Part shown: in pieces, positions 9,701-17,063 of the stretch
Layout: each line of letters opens with the position of its first letter
Numbering within the stretch: the first letter of the stretch is position 1
Assembly: GCF_023555495.1 (NCBI RefSeq)
Contig: NZ_JALCZO010000005.1
Span: forward strand, 62,001 to 126,000
Reading direction: 5' to 3'
DNA length: 64,000 bases
Source of the DNA: Polaribacter sp. Z022
Lineage (GTDB): Bacteria > Bacteroidota > Bacteroidia > Flavobacteriales > Flavobacteriaceae
Translations under genes and position numbers: made by a program
Notes under the pieces: model-generated
Databases searched by the model: none
What the model saw: only the letters and a program-made list of their open reading frames with translations
What the model was told of the DNA's origin: nothing

Positions 9701-10042
9701 CCTTGTGATTCTGACCATTTAACAGAATGGGGAGAAACCGAAGATTATACTGTAATTGTAGATAATACAGCGTCTATAGATAATGCTATTTTTGAAGGAT
9801 TTAGTTTGTATCCAAACCCTACAAATGGTGAGTTTACTTTAAACTTAAAACTTATAAATTCTGAAAAAGTTTCTGTACAATTACTTGATGTTAGAGGGCG
9901 ATTGATTGATGAAAAGAATTTTAAAGATTCAGTTACAAATTTCTCAGAAAAAATATTTTTCGAAAAAGCAATTTCAGGTTTATACTTATTAAAAGTAACT
10001 AATGGAAATAAACAAATAGTAAAAAAACTAATAATAAAGTAA
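6755..10042 (+). CDS. secreted reprolysin-like metalloprotease with T9SS sorting domain
   Basis: This 1095-residue secreted zinc protease has a signal peptide (about residues 1-23, ending RVSA before QDF), a propeptide-like region to about 190, and a reprolysin/metzincin catalytic domain. The zinc motif is HELGHQFGANH (H347, E348, H351, H357), followed by a Met-turn candidate in STIMGYAG. Beta-sandwich modules come next, including a fibronectin III-like segment (about 752-848) and a GEVED domain (about 912-1002, ending EWGETEDYTV). The last 80 residues (YPNPTNGEFTLNL ... GLYLLKVTNGNKQIVKKLIIK-type ending) form a type A T9SS sorting signal. It is probably exported through the outer membrane to degrade protein; the substrate is unknown. 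Confidence 0.9.
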   Translation: MKTKLPLILIFIAVFFFVERVSAQDFLMKLDKSTVAFQENEIHKKKNFPKQYQLVSVDEKKLSSFVNSKAKTEKRTIKLPNTKGGFSNFIIKETSNFDATLSEKYPSIKSFSAQGIDDPSAVAKISIGLDGFHAVVYSGVEETLYIDPYTKNNKSLIVYKRKNLDVNKDDFTCQVEELSKMGVSQNNLMRNANDGVLRVFRLALVCSGEYAQFHLTNQGVSTLATDAVKKAAVLSAMNTTMTRVNGIFERDLSVKMVIVGNNDKVVFLDAATDNITDGDPDAMIDEVQSICDTQIGDANYDIGHVFSIGGDGLAGGGVVCLTGQKARGVTGRSQPIGDAYDIDFVVHELGHQFGANHTQNNSCNRNNATAVEPGSASTIMGYAGICSPNVQGQSDDYFHAISIAEMWNTIQSSASCATLVNTNNNAPTANAGANYSIPKSTPFVLKGVATDADGMSSLTYNWEQTDNEIATMSPISTNSGGPMFRSLPSKTTPNRYMPDLTTVLSGSTSTTWEVLPSVARDLNFAFTVRDNHSGGGSTARDNMKVTVVDAVPFTVSTPSTSVSWDVGSTQTISWSKGTSDIAPIGCQLVNIKLSTDGGLTFPITIKANTPNDGSENIVVPNNVSSSARIMVEAADNIFYNVNSTNFTINSTVPTFVISNTSGTQSACNTGNETASYVLDLDFVNSFSEDVTFTTSGQPSGSTVTFNPTTINADGTVTMQVSNLNGATAQAYTISVNGNSTSVNQSIDVQLNVTNSSFNILNLTSPANNLTGVKINTELKWNSDINASSYDVQVSKNAAFTSLISNSNVTTNYFSLTSLEGNTTYYWRVKPKNSCGEGSFTSPFNFTTLTPSYCASTFTDEIGGTEHITNVTFNTINNTSGNDLVDGYQDFTSEETNVKRGDTYQISVTLDTGGYQDHVFVFIDWNQDFEFDKDTERYDLGTLLDDVGTKSFSITVPNDAAFGSTTMRVVIEYDDPTDGYGDGPCDSDHLTEWGETEDYTVIVDNTASIDNAIFEGFSLYPNPTNGEFTLNLKLINSEKVSVQLLDVRGRLIDEKNFKDSVTNFSEKIFFEKAISGLYLLKVTNGNKQIVKKLIIK

Positions 10043-10057
10043 ATTTTATAATTTAAT

Positions 10058-10090
10058 AAAAAAGCCAAATCAAATTGATTTGGCTTTTTT
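10058..10090. terminator. bidirectional intrinsic terminator
   Basis: A perfect stem, AAGCCAAATC paired with GATTTGGCTT, is flanked by A and T runs on both sides. It lies between the convergent protease and pruA genes and can serve both. Confidence 0.85.
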
Positions 10091-10107
10091 ATTGAGTGTT
10101 TATTTTT

Positions 10108-11733
10108 TTATCCTAAGAAAGGATATTTGTAATCAGTAGGTGTTACAAATGTTTCTTTAATTAACCTTACAGATGTCCATCTTAGTAAGTTTTGAGCAGA
10201 TCCAGCTTTATCATTTGTACCAGAAGCTCTTGCTCCTCCAAATGGTTGTTGTCCTACAACAGCACCTGTTGGTTTGTCATTAATATAAAAGTTTCCAGCT
10301 GCGTTTTCTAAAGCTTTAGAAGCTTTTTCTACAACATATCTATCAGTAGATAAAACAGCACCAGTTAAAGCGTATTCTGTAGATTCATCAACTAATTTTA
10401 AAGAAGCTTCCCATTCAGCATCTTCATAAACGTAAATAGTAATTACAGGTCCAAATAACTCAGTAGTCATTGTTGCGTAAGTTGGTGTTTTTGCTAAAAT
10501 AACAGTTGGTTCTATAAAGTAACCAACAGATTTATCATGATTTCCACCAATAATTACTTCAGCATTTTCGTCTGCTTTTGCAGCATCAATATAACTTGCA
10601 ATTTTATCAAAAGAACCTTCATGTATTACAGCGTTTACAAAGTTATTTGTATCTTCTGGAGATCCCATTTTTAATTCTGAAGCTTGTGCTGTTAAATGAC
10701 CTTTAACTTCTTCCCAAATTGATGCAGGAATATAAGCTCTAGAAGCAGCAGAACATTTTTGACCTTGATATTCAAAAGCTCCTCTAGTAATAGCAGTTGC
10801 AATTTGTAAAGGATTTGCAGAATTGTGAGCCCAAATAAAATCTTTACCTCCAGTTTCTCCAACAATTCTTGGATAGGTTTTATACGTATGAATGTTTGTT
10901 CCAATTTGTTTCCATAATTCTTTAAAAACAAATGTAGATCCTGTAAAGTGTAATCCAGAGAAATCTGGTGAAGCTAAACATGTATCTGTAATCATAACTG
11001 GGTCTCCATAAACAACATTAATTACACCATCTGGTAATCCAGCTTCTTTAAATAAATCTACAATTACTTGTGCAGAATATGCTTGATGATCAGAAGGTTT
11101 CCAAACAACAACATTACCCATTAAAGCTGCAGAAGCAGGTAAGTTTGCTGCAATAGAAGTAAAGTTAAAAGGAGAAATTGCATACACAAATCCTTCTAAA
11201 GGTCTATATTCTACTCTGTTCCAAATTCCTGGAGCAGAAGCAGGTTGATCTTTAAAGATATCTGTCATGTATTGTACATTAAATCTAAAGAAATCAATCA
11301 TTTCACAAGCAGCATCAATTTCTGCTTGGTGTACATTTTTAGATTGTGCAATCATAGTTGCAGCATTCATTTTTGCTCTATAAGGTCCTGCTAATAATTC
11401 AGCAGCTTTTAAGAAAATAGAAGCTCTTTCCATCCAACTTACACTAGACCAAGCTTCTCTTGCTGCTAAAGCAGTAGAAATTGCAGTATCTACATGAGAT
11501 TTGTCTGCTGTGTGATATTGTCCAACAACATGTTTGTGATCATGAGGAGGTGTTATGTTTTTGGTGTTTCCAGTTCTAATTTCTTCACCATTAATATGCA
11601 TAGGCACATCAATATTGCTATTATACATTGTTTTGTACATTGCTAATAACTCTTCTCTTTCTGGAGAACCAGGAGCGTAACCTTTTACTGGTTCATTTAC
11701 TGCTTTAGGAACATTAAAAAATCCTCTTGCCAT
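10108..11733 (-). CDS. pruA: L-glutamate gamma-semialdehyde dehydrogenase (P5C dehydrogenase)
   Basis: This enzyme oxidises glutamate semialdehyde (from proline via P5C) to glutamate with NAD+, the second step of proline catabolism. The 541-residue protein is the stand-alone aldehyde dehydrogenase type common in Bacteroidota, not the PutA fusion. The catalytic cysteine is C327 in GQKCSAASR and the general base E293 in VGETGGKDF; the N-terminal VPKAVNEPVKGYAPGSPE is characteristic of this subfamily. No proline dehydrogenase gene is in the window. A TAACTTTG promoter element lies 43 bases upstream. Confidence 0.95.
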   Translation of the reverse strand: MARGFFNVPKAVNEPVKGYAPGSPEREELLAMYKTMYNSNIDVPMHINGEEIRTGNTKNITPPHDHKHVVGQYHTADKSHVDTAISTALAAREAWSSVSWMERASIFLKAAELLAGPYRAKMNAATMIAQSKNVHQAEIDAACEMIDFFRFNVQYMTDIFKDQPASAPGIWNRVEYRPLEGFVYAISPFNFTSIAANLPASAALMGNVVVWKPSDHQAYSAQVIVDLFKEAGLPDGVINVVYGDPVMITDTCLASPDFSGLHFTGSTFVFKELWKQIGTNIHTYKTYPRIVGETGGKDFIWAHNSANPLQIATAITRGAFEYQGQKCSAASRAYIPASIWEEVKGHLTAQASELKMGSPEDTNNFVNAVIHEGSFDKIASYIDAAKADENAEVIIGGNHDKSVGYFIEPTVILAKTPTYATMTTELFGPVITIYVYEDAEWEASLKLVDESTEYALTGAVLSTDRYVVEKASKALENAAGNFYINDKPTGAVVGQQPFGGARASGTNDKAGSAQNLLRWTSVRLIKETFVTPTDYKYPFLG

Positions 11734-11775
11734 ATTGTATGTTTTTTAGATTTAATCGACTAATTTTGAAAGTAA

Positions 11776-11783
11776 CAAAGTTA
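11776..11783 (-). promoter_or_regulatory. -7 element of pruA
   Basis: TAACTTTG on the minus strand matches TAnnTTTG exactly, 43 bases before the pruA ATG. The leader would be about 35 nucleotides. Confidence 0.55.
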
Positions 11784-11888
11784 CAATTTTTGTTTCAATA
11801 AATTTGATTGATATTTGATGTCTTTTGTTGTATTAAATTCAATAAAAACTACATAATATGAAATTTATCATAAATATATATTAAAAAT

Positions 11889-12593
11889 ATGTGTACAGTA
11901 ACCTATCTTCCTTTAGGAAATAATGATTTTATATTAACTTCTAATAGAGATGAAACACCTTTAAGAACTACAATAAAACCAAAAGAGTATATAGAAAATG
12001 GTGTTACTTTAACATATCCTAAAGATAAATTAGCTGGAGGAACTTGGATTGGATTAAGTGATAGAAAGAGATTGGTTTGCTTATTAAATGGTGGTTTTAA
12101 AAACCATACTAAAAAAAGCAGCTATAAAATGAGTAGAGGTATTATAGTAAAGAATATTTTATCTGCTGTAAATGGTGTTTCTTTTATTGAGGAATTCGAT
12201 TTTTTAGATATAGAACCTTTTACATTAATTTTAGTTGATTGGGGCTTACAATTAGAAACTTATGAATTAGTTTGGGATGGAGAAAAGAAACATTTTAACA
12301 AATTAAATCAAGAGCCAAAAATATGGTCTTCATCTACCTTGTATACAACTGAAATGAAGCAATTAAGAAAACAATGGTTTAAAGATTGGTTGCAAAAAAA
12401 TAAAATATTTAAACAAGAGAATGTTTTAAAATTTCATAAAAGTGAAAACTTAGGAACTCCAGAAACTTCAATAAAAATGAAACGTGATTTTGTTGAAACT
12501 GTTAGTGTTACTTCAGTTATTAAAGAAGAATCTAAAGTTGCTATTTCTTATTTTGATTTTGTAGAAAAACTAGAGAAGTTATCTAATGTTTAA
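11889..12593 (+). CDS. NRDE family protein (TANGO2-like)
   Basis: This 234-residue cytoplasmic protein belongs to the NRDE/DUF833 family, which includes eukaryotic TANGO2. Visible features are the N-terminal MCTVTYLP with cysteine at position 2, the NRDE tetrad (residues 19-22) and the downstream GGTWIGLSD segment. The cysteine after the initiator Met suggests an N-terminal nucleophile hydrolase-like fold, but the biochemical role is not settled. It is transcribed alone and followed by a strong terminator shared with the convergent PL6 lyase gene. Confidence 0.88.
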   Translation: MCTVTYLPLGNNDFILTSNRDETPLRTTIKPKEYIENGVTLTYPKDKLAGGTWIGLSDRKRLVCLLNGGFKNHTKKSSYKMSRGIIVKNILSAVNGVSFIEEFDFLDIEPFTLILVDWGLQLETYELVWDGEKKHFNKLNQEPKIWSSSTLYTTEMKQLRKQWFKDWLQKNKIFKQENVLKFHKSENLGTPETSIKMKRDFVETVSVTSVIKEESKVAISYFDFVEKLEKLSNV

Positions 12594-12614
12594 AATTCCT
12601 TTTTAAAAGAAAAT

Positions 12615-12653
12615 AAAAAAAAACAGCTATCTTATAAGATAGCTGTTTTTTTT
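12615..12653. terminator. bidirectional intrinsic terminator
   Basis: The stem ACAGCTATCTTATAAGATAGCTGT is flanked by A8 and T8 runs. It lies between the convergent NRDE and PL6 lyase genes and is symmetrical enough to work on both strands. Confidence 0.85.
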
Positions 12654-12675
12654 ATTATTTAAAGTTGTCTAATAA

Positions 12676-15354
12676 TTATTCGCCAACTATAATTTTTTTA
12701 ATTCCTTTTTGTTTTCCATTGCTAATTTCAACAAAATATAATCCAGATTTTAAAGAAGATAAATTAATTTCTTCAGTAGAATTTGAAGTACTTAATTGAA
12801 CATTTAAAACTTTTTGACCTAATAAAGAATAAATGTTTATTGTATTAAAATCGTTAGAATCTCTTTTAATAAATAGTTTGTTGTTTTTAACAGGGTTTGG
12901 ATACAATTGAATACCTAACTCTTCTATAGAAGAAAAGTTGTTTGTAGATAAACTTGATGGCCCGTAAAACTCTATTTCTGTAATAGCGGTCCAAGCACTT
13001 TTTCTAGAGTTTCCTTCACTATTAAATCTACCAAAACCAATTAGTTTTACGTAACGTGCATCTACATCTACTTGATATTGATTAAATTCTGTAGTGCTTG
13101 TTTTTGTAAATAATAAATCTCCAGAAGTAGGTAAAATTTTAGTGAAGTTTGCAGCATCTGTACCAGTTGTAGAAACCCAAATTTGAACACCAAAAGCATC
13201 TCCTTTACTAGTTGTATTAAATTGAATTAAATTTAAGTGTTCTTCACTTCCTAAATCATAAATTACATATTCACCATCACCTTTGTAATCACCAGAAAGA
13301 ACACTACCATCATCTGCAGTCCACTCTGTATCATGGTCTTTATCTAATGATTTTATTGCTAATTCATTTTTAGATGAGTTTTCTTTAGAAAAAGAATGAA
13401 CTGTAACTTTATCTGTAGATAAACCTGTACCTGTATTTATTAAACTATATAAATCTGTTAAATCTGCTCCTTCTTGTGTAACAGATAAAGTTCTCTCTAT
13501 ATCATCTCCACCAGGAACTTGTGTAAAGGTTACAGTACCAGTTCTATTAGTTGTTTCTGTGTTTTTAGTTACTGTAACAGATATTGTTTTATCTCCAGTG
13601 CCAGAAGTAATATCAATAGAAATCCAATCATCATTAGAAACTGCTGTCCAACCAACATTTGCAGTTACCATAACATCACTACTTGCTGTGTCTGCACCAA
13701 ATGTAGCTAAAGCACTTACATTTAAAGTTTCTGTTGGTACAATAACAATTGAGTTACAAGTTGGTGTTGCAATAGCATTACCTAAATGATCTACAAAACA
13801 AGCACCTACACCATCATTTCCAACATTACTATCTGTAAATGGAGTACGAGATCCAATATTTGCACCTTTTCCTTCAGATCCTGTTCCAGAAAAAGTAAAA
13901 ATTTCTCCATTTGCTGTAGCAGTTATTCCTGTTTGTTCAGAAAAACCTGTGTTTGTTGCACCCAAAGTTGTTCCTTTAAATACATTACCAGAATAAGTTA
14001 ATGTTTCTCCAATTGATGAATAAGAGGTTTCAGTATCACCAGAAATTACAGCTGTTGTATTTGGGTCTCCATCAGCAAAATAAATTAAGTTGTTAGATAC
14101 TATACCTTTTACATCTTTATTATTGTCTGTGTTTACATTGTAAAAAAGTGGTGCATTTGTGTTTACAATTGTATTATTAGAAAGTGTAATATTTTCAGTT
14201 GTTTGGTATCCGTTAGAAACATCATCTGAAGTACAAGCAACATCTGCATCAGCTTTTCCACCAATAAATGTAATACCATTATTCCATTTTGCAAAATTAA
14301 CTACAGTAACACAATCTTGAATGTAATTGTCTGTAATAGTGTGGTTACTGTCAGAGATTCTAATTCCTCCTGTACCATCTACATCTTCTCCTAAAAAGAA
14401 ATTACCGTTTAAAGTTGCATTTGATCCATGACGTAAAACTAAAGACCCTCTACATCTTCTAAACGTGTTGTTTGTGTATGTGTTTCCTTTACTTTTGTTT
14501 GTAATGATTTCGTTTTCACCATCTGATTGAACAAAATAATTGTTACTTACTGTAACATTACTATTAACCATTTGATAAGAACTTGTACCTATTCTAATAG
14601 TTTCGCTATCACCTGCATTAGATAATTCGTCTCCATTAGCTTTTCTTCCATATTTTTCTGTCAATTTTTCAAAATTGTAGAAATAGTTGTTTGTTATTGT
14701 ATGACCAACAATAGCACAACTATTATTTATTTCTGCTGCTCCATCTGGAACTTCAGGAAAAGCATTGTAAGAGTATTCTCCTAAAATTATTGCTCCTGCT
14801 GTAACTTTATTTAAAAATGAACAGTTAACAACATTGTTGTAGGTACCATATAATACTATCCATCTGTGTTTTGTAATTTGCTCATCTGCTAAATCTTCTG
14901 CTAAATCATCTGGATCTGGAGCTAAACCATCAATAACACAATTTTGAATTGTACTGTAATGTGCAAAATCTTGACCGTTTCTAAATTCAATGAAGTTACT
15001 TGCTCCATAACCCCCTTTCCAATGAAAACCATCTACCACTAAATATTCTCCAGTTGCAGTTTCACTTCCATCAGATTCTCCACCAATTGTTAGTCTTGGT
15101 CCACCTGTAAAAATAACACCTCCAGGTGTTTCTGCTCTAAAAGTTACGGGATTATCTGATGTACCAGAACCAAGAAATATCATTCTTTCATCTGTGGTAT
15201 AAGTACCATTTTTTAAAATAATTACATCACCTGCTTTGTAAATTACATTTCTTAGATCTTCAGGATCATCAATTTGATAAGTTTTGTTTTGAGCGTTCGA
15301 AAATTGCGTAAATAACAAAATTACGATCGCTACAAAAAAGTATTTTTTTTTCAT
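12676..15354 (-). CDS. secreted PL6 polysaccharide lyase (alginate/chondroitin) with BACON, discoidin and T9SS domains
   Basis: This 892-residue enzyme is predicted to cleave uronate polymers by beta-elimination; alginate is the likely substrate in a marine bacterium. The signal peptide is residues 1-21 (ending SNA before QNK). Residues about 25-510 form a parallel beta-helix like chondroitinase B. The catalytic pair is K287 (in ITNKSKGN) and R308 (in LVLRHG), 21 residues apart, as K250 and R271 are in chondroitinase B. A BACON module (about 543-630), a discoidin-like carbohydrate-binding domain (about 645-790) and a T9SS sorting domain (from about 815, LYPNPVKNNKLFI) follow. No SusC/SusD pair or other lyase is near. 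Alginate and dermatan/chondroitin activity cannot be told apart here. Confidence 0.9.
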   Translation of the reverse strand: MKKKYFFVAIVILLFTQFSNAQNKTYQIDDPEDLRNVIYKAGDVIILKNGTYTTDERMIFLGSGTSDNPVTFRAETPGGVIFTGGPRLTIGGESDGSETATGEYLVVDGFHWKGGYGASNFIEFRNGQDFAHYSTIQNCVIDGLAPDPDDLAEDLADEQITKHRWIVLYGTYNNVVNCSFLNKVTAGAIILGEYSYNAFPEVPDGAAEINNSCAIVGHTITNNYFYNFEKLTEKYGRKANGDELSNAGDSETIRIGTSSYQMVNSNVTVSNNYFVQSDGENEIITNKSKGNTYTNNTFRRCRGSLVLRHGSNATLNGNFFLGEDVDGTGGIRISDSNHTITDNYIQDCVTVVNFAKWNNGITFIGGKADADVACTSDDVSNGYQTTENITLSNNTIVNTNAPLFYNVNTDNNKDVKGIVSNNLIYFADGDPNTTAVISGDTETSYSSIGETLTYSGNVFKGTTLGATNTGFSEQTGITATANGEIFTFSGTGSEGKGANIGSRTPFTDSNVGNDGVGACFVDHLGNAIATPTCNSIVIVPTETLNVSALATFGADTASSDVMVTANVGWTAVSNDDWISIDITSGTGDKTISVTVTKNTETTNRTGTVTFTQVPGGDDIERTLSVTQEGADLTDLYSLINTGTGLSTDKVTVHSFSKENSSKNELAIKSLDKDHDTEWTADDGSVLSGDYKGDGEYVIYDLGSEEHLNLIQFNTTSKGDAFGVQIWVSTTGTDAANFTKILPTSGDLLFTKTSTTEFNQYQVDVDARYVKLIGFGRFNSEGNSRKSAWTAITEIEFYGPSSLSTNNFSSIEELGIQLYPNPVKNNKLFIKRDSNDFNTINIYSLLGQKVLNVQLSTSNSTEEINLSSLKSGLYFVEISNGKQKGIKKIIVGE

Positions 15355-15394
15355 TTTTGGGAGGATTAATTAATTGTATTGTTTGTATGAATAA

Positions 15395-15419
15395 TTGGTA
15401 AACCAATTTGGTAAACCAA
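15395..15419 (-). promoter_or_regulatory. two identical operator-like sites of the PL6 lyase gene
   Basis: TTGGTAAACCAA occurs twice, at 15395-15406 and 15408-15419, with 13 bases centre to centre. Each is an imperfect palindrome (TTGGT paired with ACCAA). The upstream copy overlaps the -7 element by three bases and both cover the likely transcription start, a repressor position. The TGGTnnACCA shape recalls GntR/FadR-type operators. No regulator gene is adjacent. Confidence 0.65.
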
Positions 15420-15424
15420 AAGTA
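15417..15424 (-). promoter_or_regulatory. -7 element of the PL6 lyase gene
   Basis: TACTTTTG on the minus strand matches TAnnTTTG exactly and overlaps the edge of the first operator-like site. The leader to the ATG at 15354 would be about 55 nucleotides. Confidence 0.55.
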
Positions 15425-15508
15425 CTAAATTAAAATACTGAAAACAAGTAGTTTGTTTTTTATTTTAGAGAATAAAAAAAGTTCTTAAATATTTTAAAAA
15501 AACAAGCA

Positions 15509-16636
15509 TTAAAATAAAGCGAATGAAATAAGCAATACAATAGATATTCCTATAGAAGAAATGATGAAATAACAAATGTTTAAAAAGATGAATTTAATAA
15601 AAGTTTTAAAATACCCTTGATTGTAAAATTTTCTCATTGCAATAAAAAGGTATAATAAAAAAAGAATTGTAAAAATCCATAATTGGGGTTTTACTCCAAA
15701 AATTTCTAAAAGAAAATAGATGGATAAAAGCATAAAGAATACTGTCTGTGTGTGGAAAACAAAAATTAAATGATCTACATAGTTGTAATTTCTTCTAATA
15801 TAAAAAAGCTTTAAAAAAATTGTAAAAAATGGAAGAAATATAAATAAAGCAACAGAACCATAAGAAAGCATTTGATTTAAGAATTGTTCTTGACTTTCTT
15901 CTTCATTTACAAACGAATTAATCATTTTGGCTCTATTGTACATAAACCTGTTTAAGAACGTTTTTTTATGTTTCAGACTATCTAAAGAATCATCAATGCT
16001 TAATTCTGGATGTTTCTTTTGAAATTTCATAAAATCATCAATTCTTAAACCTCCAAAATTAATTTTGTTTTTGCTGGTTGTTTTGGTAGTATCTTTAGCT
16101 TCTTTTATAACATCATCTATAATTTGTTTTCTTTTTATAGAATCTATAGGTATCCATGCTTTATTTAGGTCTGCATTTAAAGTATTTCTTAGAGAGTCTA
16201 AATTAATGTCTTTTGCATTTTTCTTAGCACCATCTATATCTATTAAGTTTACTTCTTTTTTTGTGCTTCCGTTTTTAAGCTCTTTAAATTTGTCTATATT
16301 TTTGCTTAACCCTAGAATTAAAAAAAAGAGGATTGAAACTGTTAAATAAAAACGAAAAGGATTTGTATAACGTTGTCTTTTTCCTTCAATATATTTTTTT
16401 GAAACAAGTCCAGGTTTTAATAAGAGGGGTATTATAGTTCTCCAAAACTTTGCGTCAAAATTAAATAAACCATTAAAAACTTCATGTATAAAGCTTAGGA
16501 ATGTAATTTTATTCCCTTTGTTAGCTTGTCCACACTCAGGACAAAATTTTTCTTGACCACTAAAAGGATGCCCACAATTTAAACATTTGGGATCTTTTAT
16601 TATAATAGTCTTTTTTTTAGATTTAGTTAGTTTAAT
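15509..16636 (-). CDS. DUF3667 membrane protein with N-terminal zinc ribbon, non-AUG start
   Basis: The frame encodes a zinc ribbon, CLNCGHPFSGQEKFCPECG, followed by an ITFLSFIHEVF segment, LKPG..S.KYIEGKRQRYTNPF and several membrane helices. This is the usual layout of DUF3667 proteins (about 350-375 residues). It is open from a TGA upstream (inside apaG) down to 15509. There is no ATG, GTG or TTG before the ribbon; the first ATG is at 16030, in the second half of the protein. I set the start at the ATT at 16636, which overlaps the end of apaG, because a start at 16030 would delete the ribbon and a membrane region. Initiation at ATT or ATA with coupling to apaG is inferred. The function is unknown. 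Confidence 0.65.
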   Translation of the reverse strand: MKLTKSKKKTIIIKDPKCLNCGHPFSGQEKFCPECGQANKGNKITFLSFIHEVFNGLFNFDAKFWRTIIPLLLKPGLVSKKYIEGKRQRYTNPFRFYLTVSILFFLILGLSKNIDKFKELKNGSTKKEVNLIDIDGAKKNAKDINLDSLRNTLNADLNKAWIPIDSIKRKQIIDDVIKEAKDTTKTTSKNKINFGGLRIDDFMKFQKKHPELSIDDSLDSLKHKKTFLNRFMYNRAKMINSFVNEEESQEQFLNQMLSYGSVALFIFLPFFTIFLKLFYIRRNYNYVDHLIFVFHTQTVFFMLLSIYFLLEIFGVKPQLWIFTILFLLYLFIAMRKFYNQGYFKTFIKFIFLNICYFIISSIGISIVLLISFALF

Positions 16637-17013
16637 ATTGCTTGATTTGAAAGTTGAAAAGTAGGAATTATAACTTTGAATTGCTCAAAGGTTTCTGTGT
16701 TTATCATGGTATAAAAACCTTTCATTGCTCCAATATCAGACTCTATGAAACATCCAGAACTGTAAGTATATAAATCGTTAGGTTTTAATATTGGTGTTTG
16801 TCCAACAACGCCTTCACCACTAACAAATTCAGGTTCATTTAGTGTGTCAAATATTTGCCAAAACCTATCTGTTAGTTTTACAGTTTCAGAAGATCTGTTT
16901 TCTATAGTAATTATGTATATAAAAACATGATATCTCATTTGGTTTCTAAAACTTGTACCATTGTACTTAGTTTCAACAGAGATTTTTATGCCTTTTGTAA
17001 TTTGATTTATCAT
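16627..17013 (-). CDS. apaG: ApaG domain protein (Co2+/Mg2+ efflux associated)
   Basis: ApaG is a small immunoglobulin-like protein of uncertain biochemical role, linked genetically to Co2+ resistance and Mg2+ efflux in enterobacteria. The 128 residues show the family pattern: YHVFIYIITIENRSSETVKL, RFWQIFD, VSGEGVVGQTPILKPND and SGCFIESDIGAMKGFYTM. The length is normal. Its stop lies inside the following DUF3667 frame, suggesting coupled translation. It lies downstream of the T9SS plug gene on the same strand. Confidence 0.92.
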   Translation of the reverse strand: MINQITKGIKISVETKYNGTSFRNQMRYHVFIYIITIENRSSETVKLTDRFWQIFDTLNEPEFVSGEGVVGQTPILKPNDLYTYSSGCFIESDIGAMKGFYTMINTETFEQFKVIIPTFQLSNQAILN

Positions 17014-17063
17014 TGAAAGTAAAAGTAGTTTTTTTGTTTTTAAACTACAAATGATTTTTAAGA

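Noticed and set aside
15509..16030. DUF3667 gene starting at the first ATG (16030)
   Set aside because: That start would discard a clear zinc ribbon and first membrane region encoded in the same open frame; the longer form is preferred despite its unusual start.
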